From Platycnemis pennipes (taxonomy: Eukaryota > Arthropoda > Insecta > Odonata > Platycnemididae), in assembly GCA_933228895.1 (NCBI GenBank), contig OW121857.1, positions 77,991,672-78,055,671 of the forward strand: a DNA stretch of 64,000 bases, in the 5' to 3' direction. Below are positions 11,501-22,219 of this stretch, in pieces. Within the stretch, counting starts at the first letter, position 1. Every line of letters begins with the position of its first letter. The notes beneath the pieces are model-generated. The model was given only the letters and a program-made list of their open reading frames with translations, was not told the DNA's origin and made no database searches. A program made the position numbers and the translations under genes.

Positions 11501-14121
11501 TAATTTCCCATTCCGAGAATCAGAATAATTTAAACATATTAATATCTGGTGCTTTGTGTACACTGTAATTATTCTGCAACTTGAACTAAGCATACAAAAT
11601 TGAAGACTCCGAACCGGGCTATGACTAATTTACAGAGCGGCCAATTACGATGGCACGCACATTATTCATTGACCACTAGACGTAATTTGATAAAATTATT
11701 TGTTATCTGCTTTTGTCTCTCCCAAATCAAGTCTAATCTATACATTTGTGGCAAGAGCAGAGGAGTGAGGCATTAGTACTAAACATTAACGATTGCAGAA
11801 AAAGTGCAATTCGTGAAAAAGCTTGATGCCCTTGAATAGGTAAAATGTTTTTCTGAAACACACTGCATGGACTTTTCAACAATATAACACATTAAGAAGC
11901 AGAAAGAGAAAATCCTCAAAATTTGGCTGTTAAAGTGATAAGAAGAAATGAATGACAGAGATAAAAACTAAAGAAGATTTAAGTGCTGATTTAGATTGCC
12001 ATTTCAATTGCATCGGAGTGAAGGGCTTAGTTATTATTTCTGGCCAAATACGAATGGAGCAGGCTAAACTATTTCAGAAACAAATATACTCTAATAGACA
12101 ATGTGGAAAATTTTGCGTGCATGGAATAGTAATTCACAGTCGGTTCTAAAACATGCATGGTTTAAATTGTGGCCTGCTTATAGGTTTGATGTAGATGAAA
12201 TGTAGAGATTTCAAAGGCTTTCATGTTTTTGAGGATAAACATATGGTGATGGAGTTGGTTGACAGTGCAAGCAGCATCAATGATCCTGAATTAAAGGAAA
12301 TGGAATTGGTAAATTTAGAGGAATGGATAGCTAGCGACCACAATTCTCTTACCACACAAAACATTACACAGATGATGAAATCCTTGAAATGGTAATTAAT
12401 AACAATAAATCCGAGTGGAGATGAAGATGATGAACGTGAAATTGTTGAAGGACTACTATTGATGATGGTCTTTAAAGAATCATCCAGTCCAGTTACCTGT
12501 GACGTAGTGATGGGAGGCCGTGCAGACGACACAGTGTGTTGACATCGTGCTGATGAATCAGCTGATAACAAATGTAGTGCAGTAGGAAATATGTTGCACG
12601 AAGCACAGCATAAGAAATATTAAATTTGATATACCCTTCTCCAATAGTTATAGTACGCTTTTAAACAAGCATGAATATGATGAACATGATGCTAAGCTTA
12701 TGTTATTTTCACCCACTGCAAAACTTTGATACTTTCAAGTAATAATGTTGTGAATCAAGAAACCATTTCTTTCTGATTATTCTCTGTGGCTCTCTTAAAA
12801 ATCATGTTCAGTAAATGGCAAACGAATATATTTTGTTACAAATAACTGAATCATTTCAATAAAATAATAAACCAGTTGCCATAGTCCAGCAAAATCCTTT
12901 ATCTGGCATCACTTCAGTCCCGACCGTGCCAGATTAAAGATGCTCAACTGCATAAAGTTAATTTGCCTATGTGAAACATAACTCTAATGTCACTTCATAA
13001 AAGATGCTCACCTTATTTTGGAGCTGTCTAATGATAGGTCAAATAGTAGAGATTTCAATGAAAGGGGGTGAAGCATTTCTTCTTATCATTCTTGTACCTT
13101 TGCCCTGCCACTATAGTCTTGCAGTTATTCCAGCGATTTGTATTTTGTTACATATCATTCTCCTGTATTTTTAAACTACATTAGCAGCTAAGCATGAGGA
13201 AGAAATGAGTATTTCCTACTGATAAAGCTAGAGTTTTTTATGTTACTTCCTTCAAATGAGCTAAGCTAACTTTTTTAATTATGTGAACTTAAGTGTTTAT
13301 ACCTTTTGGAATTCGAGTTTGGGATTGATTTCTTCGATTTCACTGGGAATGCATCTAACTTCTCTTTAATACTACAATATTGTACATCTCATAGTCATCA
13401 AATATTGTTTTGTTTATGACATGATATGTTTTCTCTAAGTGAATTTTTAAATTTTTCTTGAATTCTTTCCTCAGGTTGGCTTGGCAAAGCAATATTTTCA
13501 ACTGCAATTGCTTTTACAGTCCTAGTCAATGTTTATTTCTTTATCACCACAAGACAAACAATTCATAAGATGTCCAGCTATGGGCGCATACATCAAAAGA
13601 TGAAATTCAGGTCAGTATATTTCAATGGGTCGCATATTGTAAAAGCTCGACTAATACATACGTCCCATGGCATGTTTGCTCATATTTAACTGAAAATGGA
13701 GCACCAGGGAAAACTGTCTAAAATCGCAAAATGGATTATCAAATTATTAAAATGTACATGTCTGTTTTGATCATGTTGAACGAGTTGATGTGCAGCTATT
13801 TTACGTATTTTGTTAAACTCATTGTGTTATCCTTTTTATTACAGTTTTAAGATGTTCATCAAGTTGTTCCTTGTCATGGCCATAACCTGGATGTTTTTAC
13901 TCCTGTCATGGTTCCGATATGATGCCTTACAGTACATTTACATAGCTATAAATGGCATTCAGTGCCCTCTGATTTTATACATTTGTATTTGCCAAAGGAG
14001 AGTTCTTTTTCTTGTCAAGAAATACTGTTGTTTCACAGGATGTTTATGTCCTTGTTGTCGTCCTGATGATATACAAAGTTCAAACGAATGGGGAGAAGAA
14101 ATGGCGAGCATGAATGCTTAG
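7630..14121 (+). CDS. Methuselah-like GPCR (complete, five exons)
   Basis: A family B-type receptor of the Methuselah group, expected in the plasma membrane; in Drosophila, members affect stress resistance and lifespan, but the ligand here is unknown. Exons: 7630-8515, 10626-10704, 10794-10957, 13475-13610, 13845-14121 (1542 nt, 513 aa plus stop). All introns are GT-AG with phases 1, 2, 1, 2, and the frame stays open throughout. Residues from Met11 (7660) form a plausible signal peptide. The ectodomain (to about 225) shows family marks HKCC, LLPDGRLRHF and PGTYCMD, with about six cysteines, fewer than in classic Methuselah. TM1-TM2 end exon 1. TM3 has WLN, as in the family. TM4 to TM7 follow, then a Cys-rich tail (CCFTGCLCPCC), possibly palmitoylated. 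Total length fits the family (about 500 aa). Start 7630 is the first ATG; 7660 would put the signal peptide at the terminus. Confidence 0.88.
8516..10625 (+). other. Intron 1 of the Methuselah-like GPCR
   Basis: AT-rich, bounded by GTGAGT and TTTTTCTAG. I saw no bounded transposon or exon inside it. Confidence 0.75.
10626..10704 (+). CDS. Methuselah-like GPCR exon 2 (TM3)
   Basis: A 79-nt exon reading DILLYGALMTAFIWLNVMGY. The acceptor TTTTTCTAG joins the phase-1 G of exon 1 to make GAT. The donor is TTCAG|GTAAAT, phase 2. The WLN motif is typical of TM3 in this family. Confidence 0.88.
10794..10957 (+). CDS. Methuselah-like GPCR exon 3 (intracellular loop 2, TM4, extracellular loop 2)
   Basis: Begins after TTGATTGCAG and ends CTGG|GTAAGT (phase 1). 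It encodes RSRNVYIRITDGRKYCYYS and then a hydrophobic TM4. The intron before it is only 89 bp, against kilobase-sized neighbours. Confidence 0.88.
11350..12950 (+). mobile_element. Tigger/pogo-like DNA transposon, degraded
   Basis: The right end reads GATGCTCAACTG (end of CAGTTGAGCATC...), and the left end is the mutated AAATTGAGCATCCTTAATC after TA at 11348-11349. Both follow the Tigger pattern with a TA target. Interior + strand fragments LSADLDCHFN (near 11970), DKHMVMELVDSASS and LEEWIASD (12240-12350) resemble Tigger transposase pieces but are broken by stops and frameshifts. It lies in intron 3 (10958-13474) of the GPCR gene, in the same orientation as the gene. Confidence 0.75.
12951..13474. 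other. Remainder of GPCR intron 3
   Basis: AT-rich sequence ending in the acceptor TTTCCTCAG. No further element was recognised. Confidence 0.6.
13475..13610 (+). CDS. Methuselah-like GPCR exon 4 (TM5)
   Basis: The acceptor TTTCCTCAG joins the phase-1 G to give GGT. It encodes GWLGKAIFSTAIAFTVLVNV and onward (TM5), then the basic loop HKMSSYGRIHQKMKFR. The donor is TTCAG|GTCAGT, phase 2. Confidence 0.88.
13845..14121 (+). CDS. Methuselah-like GPCR exon 5 (TM6-TM7 and tail)
   Basis: Begins after TTTTTATTACAG. It encodes TM6 (FLVMAITWMFLLLSWF), TM7 (YIYIAINGIQCPLILYICIC), a basic RRVLFLVKK, a cysteine-rich segment and a short acidic tail ending at TAG 14119-14121. Confidence 0.88.
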
Positions 14122-14276
14122 TATATATTTTTGCATACCACTGACTGTTAAAACTTTTAAGTACTCGCCTAGGTTAAGTAAGAATGAATGGGACTGATGA
14201 ATGAATATATTTTTCAAGATATTTTATGAATTTTATGGGAAGCAGGTTTTCCAATGTCCATTTCTAATAATTGTTA

Positions 14277-14312
14277 AATAAAACAAATCAAGAATGCAAT
14301 TTCTGAAATAAA
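14277..14312 (+). terminator. Candidate poly(A) signals of the Methuselah-like GPCR
   Basis: AATAAA occurs at 14277-14282 and 14307-14312, about 160-190 bp after the stop codon. A third lies at 14787-14792. Any could define the transcript end. The 3'UTR is therefore either about 0.2 kb or about 0.7 kb. Confidence 0.5.
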
Positions 14313-14368
14313 AGACTTAATTATCTTCCACAAGTGGAGCCATAGCCAAGTCTTTTACTTCAGAAATT
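14298..14368 (+). repeat. Inverted repeat (hairpin) in the GPCR 3'UTR
   Basis: A 21-nt arm at 14298-14318 (AATTTCTGAAATAAAAGACTT) is complementary to 14348-14368 with one mismatch and a loop of about 29 nt. The left arm contains the second AATAAA, so folding would hide that poly(A) signal. It could instead be a small MITE. Confidence 0.6.
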
Positions 14369-14879
14369 AATAATGAAAACATCCACAAAGTCAAGCCGGA
14401 TATTGTAAATTATTAGAATGCTTTTATATAGATATTGTGCTATAAACATTTTAGTACTGAGAATTTTATAAGAATATTATCAACTGCAAATTGTTAGTGA
14501 AGCTTTGTTTTATATGATAATTTAATAGCAGTAATTTATATATGTATTTATAATAATAGAGATTGTTTATATTGTTTAAAAGCAATCATAGTTTTTAACA
14601 AGAGGTTCAAATCACCATGAAAGAGGAGCAACTGTCCAAAATGAAGTCATAATATATTATTCTTATTATTAGATTGAAGGCGATTTAAAAAAGACTTCCG
14701 TATGTCCCTGTGTACATAGAGTAACTGCCAACTTGGGACATTGTGTGATATCCTTCTACAATAGGAGGAGTTTCTATTTTATATACAATAAAATCAACAA
14801 GTTCCATTTGAAACCCACTTATTATTGCTTGCTTTTATTATGTAATTATGCATAAAATGACACGAGACAAGAGTTCTTC

Positions 14880-14998
14880 CTGAATTCAAAAAGGTGAGAT
14901 GGCTAAGGTACTGGCTTCCTATCCCAAAGACTAAGAGTTCACAATAGCAAATTTTTGGGGTTAATTGCTCACAAACTCAGCAGTGGATAATATGTTAA
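14880..14998 (+). repeat. tRNA-like SINE head, cut by the piggyBac insertion
   Basis: GGTGAGATGGCTAAGGTACTGG (14893 on) looks like an A-box region and AGAGTTCACAATAG like a weak B-box. The match ends at the TTAA where the next element is inserted. Confidence 0.3.
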
Positions 14999-16654
14999 CC
15001 TTTAAACGATTTTTGGCACCTTCCACTTGAACTCTTCCCAGCCACATTGCATGTCTCCTATTGGTATGAAACTTGTCCAGAGTATATTTGTAACTCTTTT
15101 CATAGAAATATTGAGGTTTAGGCATTTTTTATTGCGATGGGACAGATTATCAGGGCAAGGAATCTCGGGAAAACCAGTTGGTCAGGAAAAACCGCGGTTT
15201 ACCAATGCCGTCCTCACCACTCTCTAGGCTAATCCTCTTTCTCAAGAGGGAGGGGTCATAAAATTTTTGCCTGCTTAGGGAGACGTTTCCTATACCGTTA
15301 TTCCTTTCTTTGCTACCATTCTTTGGTGTATGAGCTTTCAAAATTTGTCACTTGCTTCCGAATCTCTCGTCTGTGAACTCTGACAGTGCGTTTTCTTCGA
15401 CCCATTTGATACTTGGCAAGTATCAAACTTGCCAAGTATCAAACGGGCCGATCAAAAATTTTCACCTGGTAAGTACTCCTATTTACCTTCTCGGCTACGA
15501 GTCTTGTAATAAGGAATGTGTACTGTATTCTCTTGCGTACTCATTTTTAGGAATGGCACCTAAGTGCAAAATGACTGACGTCGATACTGAGAATGAACTT
15601 TTCATCGACTCAGACTCGGAGGCTTACAAGCCTGAAAGTACATCTGAAGGTGGAGGGTAGGGTCGGAGTCGGAGGAAGAGGGTCCTCAGGTAACTAGCTC
15701 TTAATTGGAGACCGAGTGGACATCTCCAGATCAAAAACCCAGGATTATCAACCGACGTGTCAAACCATTCTCCGGCAGGACTCCGGGCTTTAATCTTAGC
15801 GAATATCCGGGAATAAATGCGGATTCTTCACCTGTGAGTGTTTTTCTGCTCTATTTTGCAGAAGTTATTCAACTTTTGGTGAATGAAACTAATAGATACT
15901 ACCACCAGTATGTAGACAAAATAGACGAAGGACGATCTCCCCATCCTGATGTAATAGTGTGAAATGTTTCTTTTTTCAGCTAAAGGGTTGCAAAAGGGAC
16001 ATGATGTAAGGGATTCTCTTTAAGACTATTGGTCACTTTTGGATCAGTTTCAAACACCATTATACAGCAGTACAATGAAACAAGACAGATTCATTCATAT
16101 ATTCCGCTTCCTTCATTTCACGGACAACAATTATGAACCTGATAGAAACAGCGAACACTACGACCAACTGTGGAAGATAAGAACTCTCTTAGAAATGCTC
16201 AAAAAATTACGCTAAATATTAATTCCTACTGAACATTTGGCAATAGACGAAGTTATTGTTTTATTCAAAGGGAGGGTGGTGTTTTTGGCAATGCATTCCA
16301 AAAAACACGCTTTGGGATAAAAATACAAAATAATAATGTATAACTAGTTTTACTATGGATAGGGATAACTAACTTCCTGGTTTTATGCCAAAAGATAAGT
16401 ACAACAATGCATTTTTTATTCTCTAACTTAGTTTGGTTTCATTGCATTCATCTCCTATATTCCTTATTAAATCAAGTATGTGTATATATTTCGTGATGTA
16501 TAACCTTTAAGATGCTTTTTATTTGAACAAATTCTAATGAGTAGTTCAAAAGTTAGAAGCATTTAAATATACCAATACAGGAAAATATTGTGAAGGCAGA
16601 TTTAAATCTGGCAGTGAGAGACAGTAAGGGGTATTTAAATCCGGCTTTTAAAGG
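14999..16654 (+). mobile_element. piggyBac-like element, truncated
   Basis: TTAA at 14995-14998 and TTAA at 16655-16658 flank ends CCTTTAAACG and ..TTTTAAAGG, giving matching terminal inverted repeats and the TTAA target that defines piggyBac elements. At 1.66 kb it is shorter than an autonomous copy. Only the front part of a transposase remains. A small perfect inverted repeat around CTTGCCAAGTATCAAA (15413-15442) lies in the leader. Confidence 0.85.
15554..16340 (+). pseudogene. piggyBac transposase remnant
   Basis: The frame opens with MAPKCKMTDVDTENE and an acidic Ser/Glu-rich N-terminus. After several stops and frame changes it shows MKQDRFIHIFRFLHFTDN and YDQLWKIRTLLEML, then EHLAIDEVIVLFKGRVV. 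Family piggyBac (DDE_Tnp_1_7-type) transposases carry their first catalytic aspartate in that last motif (IDExxxxFKGR). The rest of the catalytic domain and the cysteine-rich C-terminus are missing. Several in-frame stops make this non-functional. Confidence 0.8.
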
Positions 16655-17751
16655 TTAAGTTCAGTACAGGGTCCCTCAGATAGCATGTTAACCAAGGAGC
16701 CCTTGGCATCTCTAAATAAGAGAGGGCAAATCCTGATGCTAAGATTCTCTCCACCCTTGCAGCACTCACTGAATTCATATCTTTCCCCAAATATCCCTAC
16801 CATTAATAGTACAAATGACCTTATTTATCAGTTACAACATTGGATTTAAATTTGTGAGAGTCCTTGGGATATGCCAAGTTAAACTCAAACTGTGTGATTC
16901 CTGGAAATCCATACGCAAAAAGGGAAAACACCTTGCCTTACGTGACCTTTCCCTGATGTGAGAAATTCACATTCCAGTATGCTTAGTACTTAGAAACTCA
17001 ACTCTCACTAACCACACTGACCTTCAGGTCAAATACTTTTTTAAATTGAATGCCCATGCGGTGCCATTCATTTTTCACCTGCCAGCAAAAAAAAATTATC
17101 TCACCTCTTAAGCTTAATGTAAAAATAAGCCATTCAAGTTACATTCTTTTAAATAAAATATATTCTGATAGATAAGATGAAATTCTCCAAATATTCTGGT
17201 TGCAATTGAATACACTACTATTCCTGACAGCTGGCCAAATATACCCTACGACATATTGATCAAAAAGTACCTACTGTATATTTCAGTAGATAAGACCATA
17301 GTTGAATCATTAAAAAAGGCCCCCAAAATCTGAGGACAGATGCAAAAAAAAGATTCAAATTTATAAAAATTAAAATCATTATAAAATAAAACAAAACGCT
17401 CACTTCAAATCAATGTATTTAAAAAGGGCAGATATATGCTTAATTTGATGAGAATTTACACCTCGCCTTATCTGCGGAAATATACAGTAATGTAACCATC
17501 AACAAAATGACACAATGGTATCTACCCTAAAGGGATAATATTTTACTGAATTCTGGGGCGTTCAGACTAATTAAAAATTACTCATTGGAGGGGAACAAAT
17601 GAAGTAATTTCCTTAATCCATATATCAGATAATCGTAAAGTATCACAAACTCAATTGAGACTACATCTGACAATGACTAATCAAACAGTCAGATCTTACA
17701 GACCTAGCGTGAACTCAAATGCATTAATGATAAAAACAAATTGTTATGTAC
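16655..17751. other. Intergenic or intronic, with SINE-like remnants
   Basis: Around 16860-17035 the series GTGTGATTCCTGG, AAATTCACATTCCAGTATG and CACTAACCACACTGACCTTCAGGTCAAATAC parallels segments at 54990-55195 and 59990-60140, pointing to a diverged copy of the same SINE family. No gene was seen. Confidence 0.4.
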
Positions 17752-18457
17752 TACTGTTATTATTATTATAAGTATTCTACCGGTGAAGGTAGGTTTGAAT
17801 GGACATTTAATTCTTCCCACCCCATAAATTTCACACGATGTCCCTCTTCAGCCCCTCATACCTCCTGCCACCCATCATTCCATCCAAGCTACCCGTTCTT
17901 CTTCTCCCTCTTCCCCGCTTACCCAACGCTCTTCCCTCAATCACCTCCTTCAATACACCATCTCCTTTTATTACCTTTTCCATCCACACCTTCTGCCTTC
18001 TCCTAATTTCATCTATCAAATTTCTTTCCTCTCCTACCAATTCCAGCACTTCGTCGTTCGTTTTCCTTTCGACCCACTTTATTTTCTCCATCCTTCTCCA
18101 CACCCACATTTCAAAAGCCCTAAGTCTATTTTCATCTTCTTTTCGCAAAGGCCACGTTTCCGCCCCATATAGTGCAACGCTCCATATTAAACTTTTAACT
18201 AGTCTTTTCTTCACTTCCCTACTCAATGCCCCTGTCATTAGTTCACGCCTACGAGTAAAAGCTTCTTTTCCCAATGCAATTCTCCTTCTCACGTCAATGC
18301 TGCTATACCCTTTTTCTTCTAACACACTACCTAGATAGCTAAATTGCTCTACCTGCTCTAGCTTCTGACCTCCTACTTTTATCGTTATACTGGCCCTTTT
18401 TGTTCTTGAAAACCTCATTACTTTCGTTTTCTTCTGGTTTAGTACTACTGTTAACAA
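17752..18457 (-). mobile_element. 5'-truncated non-LTR retrotransposon (LINE), C-terminal RT region
   Basis: An uninterrupted 208-codon frame (18457 to 17831, - strand) matches the C-terminal half of endonuclease/reverse-transcriptase proteins. Marks are NQKKTKVM, FSYLGSVLEEKG, KSLIWSVALYGAETWPLR and AFEMWVWRRMEKIKW. The catalytic YxDD block and the endonuclease would lie further 5' and are absent, the usual sign of 5' truncation. The element ends 3' of the stop with CCTACCTTCACCGGTAGAAT and a trinucleotide tail (TTA repeats, 17757-17770 on the + strand). The frame is open, so the insertion is comparatively young. Confidence 0.85.
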
Positions 18458-18579
18458 ACCTAAAATTTAGCTAACAATTACATTTAATAACAGTTGAATA
18501 CCTTTAATAGCCCATTCCTATAGAAAATCGGTAGGTTAAAAAGAACTTTGCAGATGCCATGATTGTATTGTTTAAACTA

Positions 18580-20474
18580 CAGTAGAACCTCTATTTTACG
18601 AAGTTGAAGGGACCCAAAAATTTGAGCTTTGTAAATCAGAGGGTTTGTAAATTGGAGGTTATCTTCCACTAACTCCTCTGTCTCCGGAACTGATGTGTCA
18701 CCAAAACCAGCTGATCTCCAACAGTTGGAGATAGTTTTTGCGGTGACACTGTCCCACGCTCTGGCAATATCTCGCACAGCATGGAGCAATATCCATGGAG
18801 GCACATCATGCACATAAGAGGCTTGATCTGCGACAAATGTACGTCTACTAAAACTCTACTGACAAGAATGCGAGTATACTTTCAATGCAATTAAACACTA
18901 TGCTGCACTTAACTTGTCAAATAGTTATGTTAGGGTTGAAATCAAACTAATTACTATAACAAATAGCAGTCATCTTCTCATTCAGGGAAACAACAACAGT
19001 TATTACGCGAAATTCTCTGTGTGCAGTGTATCTGCATCAAATTGAAAGGATTTAAAAATTACACCTCAATTGTATTGATTCGCTGTAGAGCATAGGCATT
19101 ATTTCTAAGGCTAGGAAACTCACTTAGTAAAAGAGAATGAAACAGCCATGAATAAAAAAAAAAACAGGTGGATATTTATATAAATTTATAATGGTATGAA
19201 CTTGGCTGCTGCAACTGAATTAAGTTCTTGTAGCAGTTCAGTTGGTAGATCTCAAAATAAGGGGAATAACTCATAAGAGAATTAACTCATCCCACAGAGT
19301 ATTTTAAGCATATGCAGTTATGCATTAATTAACGAAAGGGGTATATTTAGTGCTAGTCGATTTGTGTTTAAAGAAGCCATTTTAACATGGGAAAGCCAGG
19401 GATACATTTTAACTAGGAAATTTCAAAACAAAGTTCCAACTAACCCAGTATATTTCCATGAAAAGACCAGAAAATGCCTTTTTTGAAGAAAGCGTATCGT
19501 TTGAAATACATTTAATAATATTTCGCAGCTGATTTAAGTCAATTTTAGAACTTCACAAGGGTTAATTTGAAATTCCCTCTCTTTTAAATTGCGTTCTACA
19601 GTGCTGACATCTAGCGGTGATTTGCGATAACTATTTACTCGCGGCTACAGAAAGCAATTGCGAATTCTTACCTAACGACGTAAAACACTTCTAATGAAAA
19701 ATTAAACAATCAAATCGCATCAATATTTGAATATAAGTAATTTATTATTGCAAAATTGGTATTTTTTAATGAAACTAAGCTCCACGACAGCTGCAGTAAA
19801 GAACTTCCTACGGGAATGCTATTTTCAAGTGAAAGGCTGAAGTAAGTTCTGAATTGGGGTTGCGGCGGCTACCTTAAAGCTAATTTTAAATAATTCCAGA
19901 GAAAATATGGATCCTTTGTGACGACTAGTTAGGTATTCACAATACACAAAATGATAGAAAAGGAATAGAAATTACCAAGCACTAATCCGATTATTTTATT
20001 AACTGGGGCATTGTTTTCGAGAAGTAGGCGTCGTGCCATGCGTCTTTGAACATTTTTTCCTTGGATCATGTCATTAGGATTGAATTGCGATTTGGATGAT
20101 CAATCTCTGGGATTTTAGCTACAGTTTAAGCACTTCAAAAAGCACTATGCTGAATCGATTTTTCCACATTTTCCCATATGAAATACTTGGACTGAGGGCC
20201 CTCTCAGCATGACCTCTCTGGCTTCAGCTGCTCCTCTCGCGGTATACAGCGATCGTTATTCCATTGTACCGAGTTCAGTGCTACAAAATCATTTCATAAA
20301 CTTCGTAAAACAGAGGTCAATCACTCCTAGGGACCGGCCTCTCACTTCGTAAATCAATAAAATCGAGGTTTCGTAAAATAGAGGTCATTTTACATGGTTT
20401 TCCCATATACAAAGATCGGGACCGGTGCAATGGTTCGTAAATTGGTGTCATTTCGTAAATTAGAGGTTCTACTG
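18580..20474 (-). mobile_element. pogo/Tigger-like DNA transposon, internally deleted
   Basis: Ends are CAGTAGAACCTCTATTTTACGAA and its inverted counterpart TTCGTAAATTAGAGGTTCTACTG, flanked by TA at 18578-18579 and 20475-20476. Extra TIR-like blocks (TTCGTAAAATAGAGGTC) lie at 20290-20390. On the - strand near 18813-18640 the C-terminal transposase piece ARAWDSVTAKTISNCWRSAG remains. The DDE core is not recognisable, so this is a non-autonomous derivative of a larger element. Confidence 0.85.
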
Positions 20475-20821
20475 TATCTAAAATCCATACACAATTGGCC
20501 TCTTGCATACACATGGTGTCTACTAATATATGAAAAAGAAATTCAAGACTTTTCAAGACAAAAATTTTAAAATTCCAGACCAAAAAGGCTAACTTCTTAA
20601 TGTGTCACTGTGACGATCAATAGTTCAATGCCCAGTCCTGTCCAATTTTTCACTTGGAATTGGCCATCTTATTATATCCACATTATTAAAAGTACAAGCA
20701 CAGCACCTTATCTACTTTATTCGTGATTAAACTCCTACTAGAAATTAAAATGCCGCATACTCGAAATGGACTGTACTGTGACATTTACAGCTGTTTTTGA
20801 GGAATGCACGGCGGCACACCT
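20475..20821. other. Noncoding spacer, nothing recognised
   Basis: A short AT-rich segment between two transposons. No coding or structural signal was seen. Confidence 0.4.
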
Positions 20822-21638
20822 CACAGAGGTGCAGGATCCCTAATAGTTGGTATTTTGGATTAAAAAATGTTCAATTTATATGAAATTTGGTCTGTATAGG
20901 TTTTCGAGGTCGCTGAATATGAATTTAGATTCAAAACTTTTGTAAAATAATTTTTTCTCATAAAGTTTTGCAATTTTTTTACTTAAATTAACTCTTATTT
21001 AAAACATAACGATTAATGTAAACAAATATACGTTTTCTCAGTCGCTGAATGCTAATTTGATCTTCATATTTTTGCTAATTACTTTTTTCACAAAAGTATT
21101 TGCAATATTTTTATTACTTGGATTTACAAAAACTCAAAATTCTCGTTTCATTCAAAATTATAGCACAAAGGTTTTCGTGATCTCTGAACACGAATTCGAT
21201 GTTAATATTTTCACAAATTAATTATTTTGCAAAAATATATAAGTGAATTTTCAAAAAAAATTTCTTTACTTTTGAACAAGAAATTATGTAAAAAAATAAT
21301 TTTGCAAATTATTTTTGCAATATATGTATTAATAAACAGTTAAATAGCACTCTCCTTCAGTTACAAAACCCATTTTTCAGAACAAGAATCGGGGAAATAC
21401 ATGCTATATTAGAGAGAATTGAAGGTGAAGCTGTGCCTGCTCCTTTTCAAATAATGCACTTGTTACCAGTGCAACATTTTATCTTATCTGCTAGAGGAGT
21501 AGCAACAGCGATATGTCCTTACTTAAGATGGTTTTGAATTTGTCAATCGGTGCATTCAACGTATATGCACAAGAACCCTGTATAGAAAGTTTTTCTAGAC
21601 TCATAAATACCAAGTATTAGGGATCCTGCACCACTGTG
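20822..21638. mobile_element. Non-autonomous inverted-repeat element with internal triplicate
   Basis: Ends match as inverted repeats over about 36 bp: CACAGAGGTGCAGGATCCC at the left and GGGATCCTGCACCACTGTG at the right. The interior (about 20895-21260) holds three diverged direct units, each starting TTTTC(G)xGxTCxCTGAAxxxGAATT. No transposase and no clear target duplication, so the superfamily is open. A related GATTCAGCGACTC block occurs near 33930. Confidence 0.6.
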
Positions 21639-22004
21639 CGCCGTACACGGTGGTCGGGTTCGTGCCGTTCCGTGTGAAAGGAGCCTTTGAATGAAATGAT
21701 GTCCTTCGCCAGTCCAACCAAAGGCACCTCTTGAGCACACACCAACTCGAAGACTGACGAACCAACTCAACTCGAGCTGGCGAATGCCGAGTTCTCCAGT
21801 AAAAACAAACGATTTTTTTGCAAACTTGCGCATGCCGACAGATGAACTAGACTTCCCGGCGGCTTTCGAGCTAGCGAGCTCGCCATCAGATGAATAGCAA
21901 AGACATTCCACCGAACTAGCTGGCAAATGGCGAGTTCTCCAGTAGTATATCATCCAGGAGCTAACGACAAATTCGTATGGCATCGTCGGCGACAAAGTAA
22001 TATA
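21639..22004. repeat. Diverged direct repeats of unknown origin
   Basis: AGCTGGCGAATGCCGAGTTCTCC (about 21775) recurs as AGCTGGCAAATGGCGAGTTCTCC (about 21920). The segment is more GC-rich than its surroundings. Open frames on both strands show no family I recognise. Confidence 0.45.
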
Positions 22005-22219
22005 ATGAGTGAAAGTTTCTCGGGTCTTCCCCCGGGACAAAGGCTCCATCTCTGCCTACGTTTCGGAAAACGACGACGACGGGAAACGAATTTCCATCTT
22101 CAGGGCTGTGAGCCAGGGACATCTTCATAGCCCTGAAGATGGAAAACTAGTCGTTTTCGGAAACGTCGGCAGAGATGGAGCCTTTGACCCGGTGGAAGAC
22201 CCGAGAAACTTTCACTCAT
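22005..22219. repeat. Fold-back (hairpin) repeat
   Basis: The sequence from ATGAGTGAAAGTTTCTCGGG (22005) is the inverse complement of CCCGAGAAACTTTCACTCAT (ending 22219). Further paired blocks move inward: GGCTCCATCTCTGCC with GGCAGAGATGGAGCC, CGTTTTCGGAAAC with GTTTCGGAAAACG, and CCATCTTCAGGGCT with AGCCCTGAAGATGG. Arms are about 100 nt with a loop of about 10 nt. It is probably a fold-back transposable element. No transposase is present. Confidence 0.85.
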
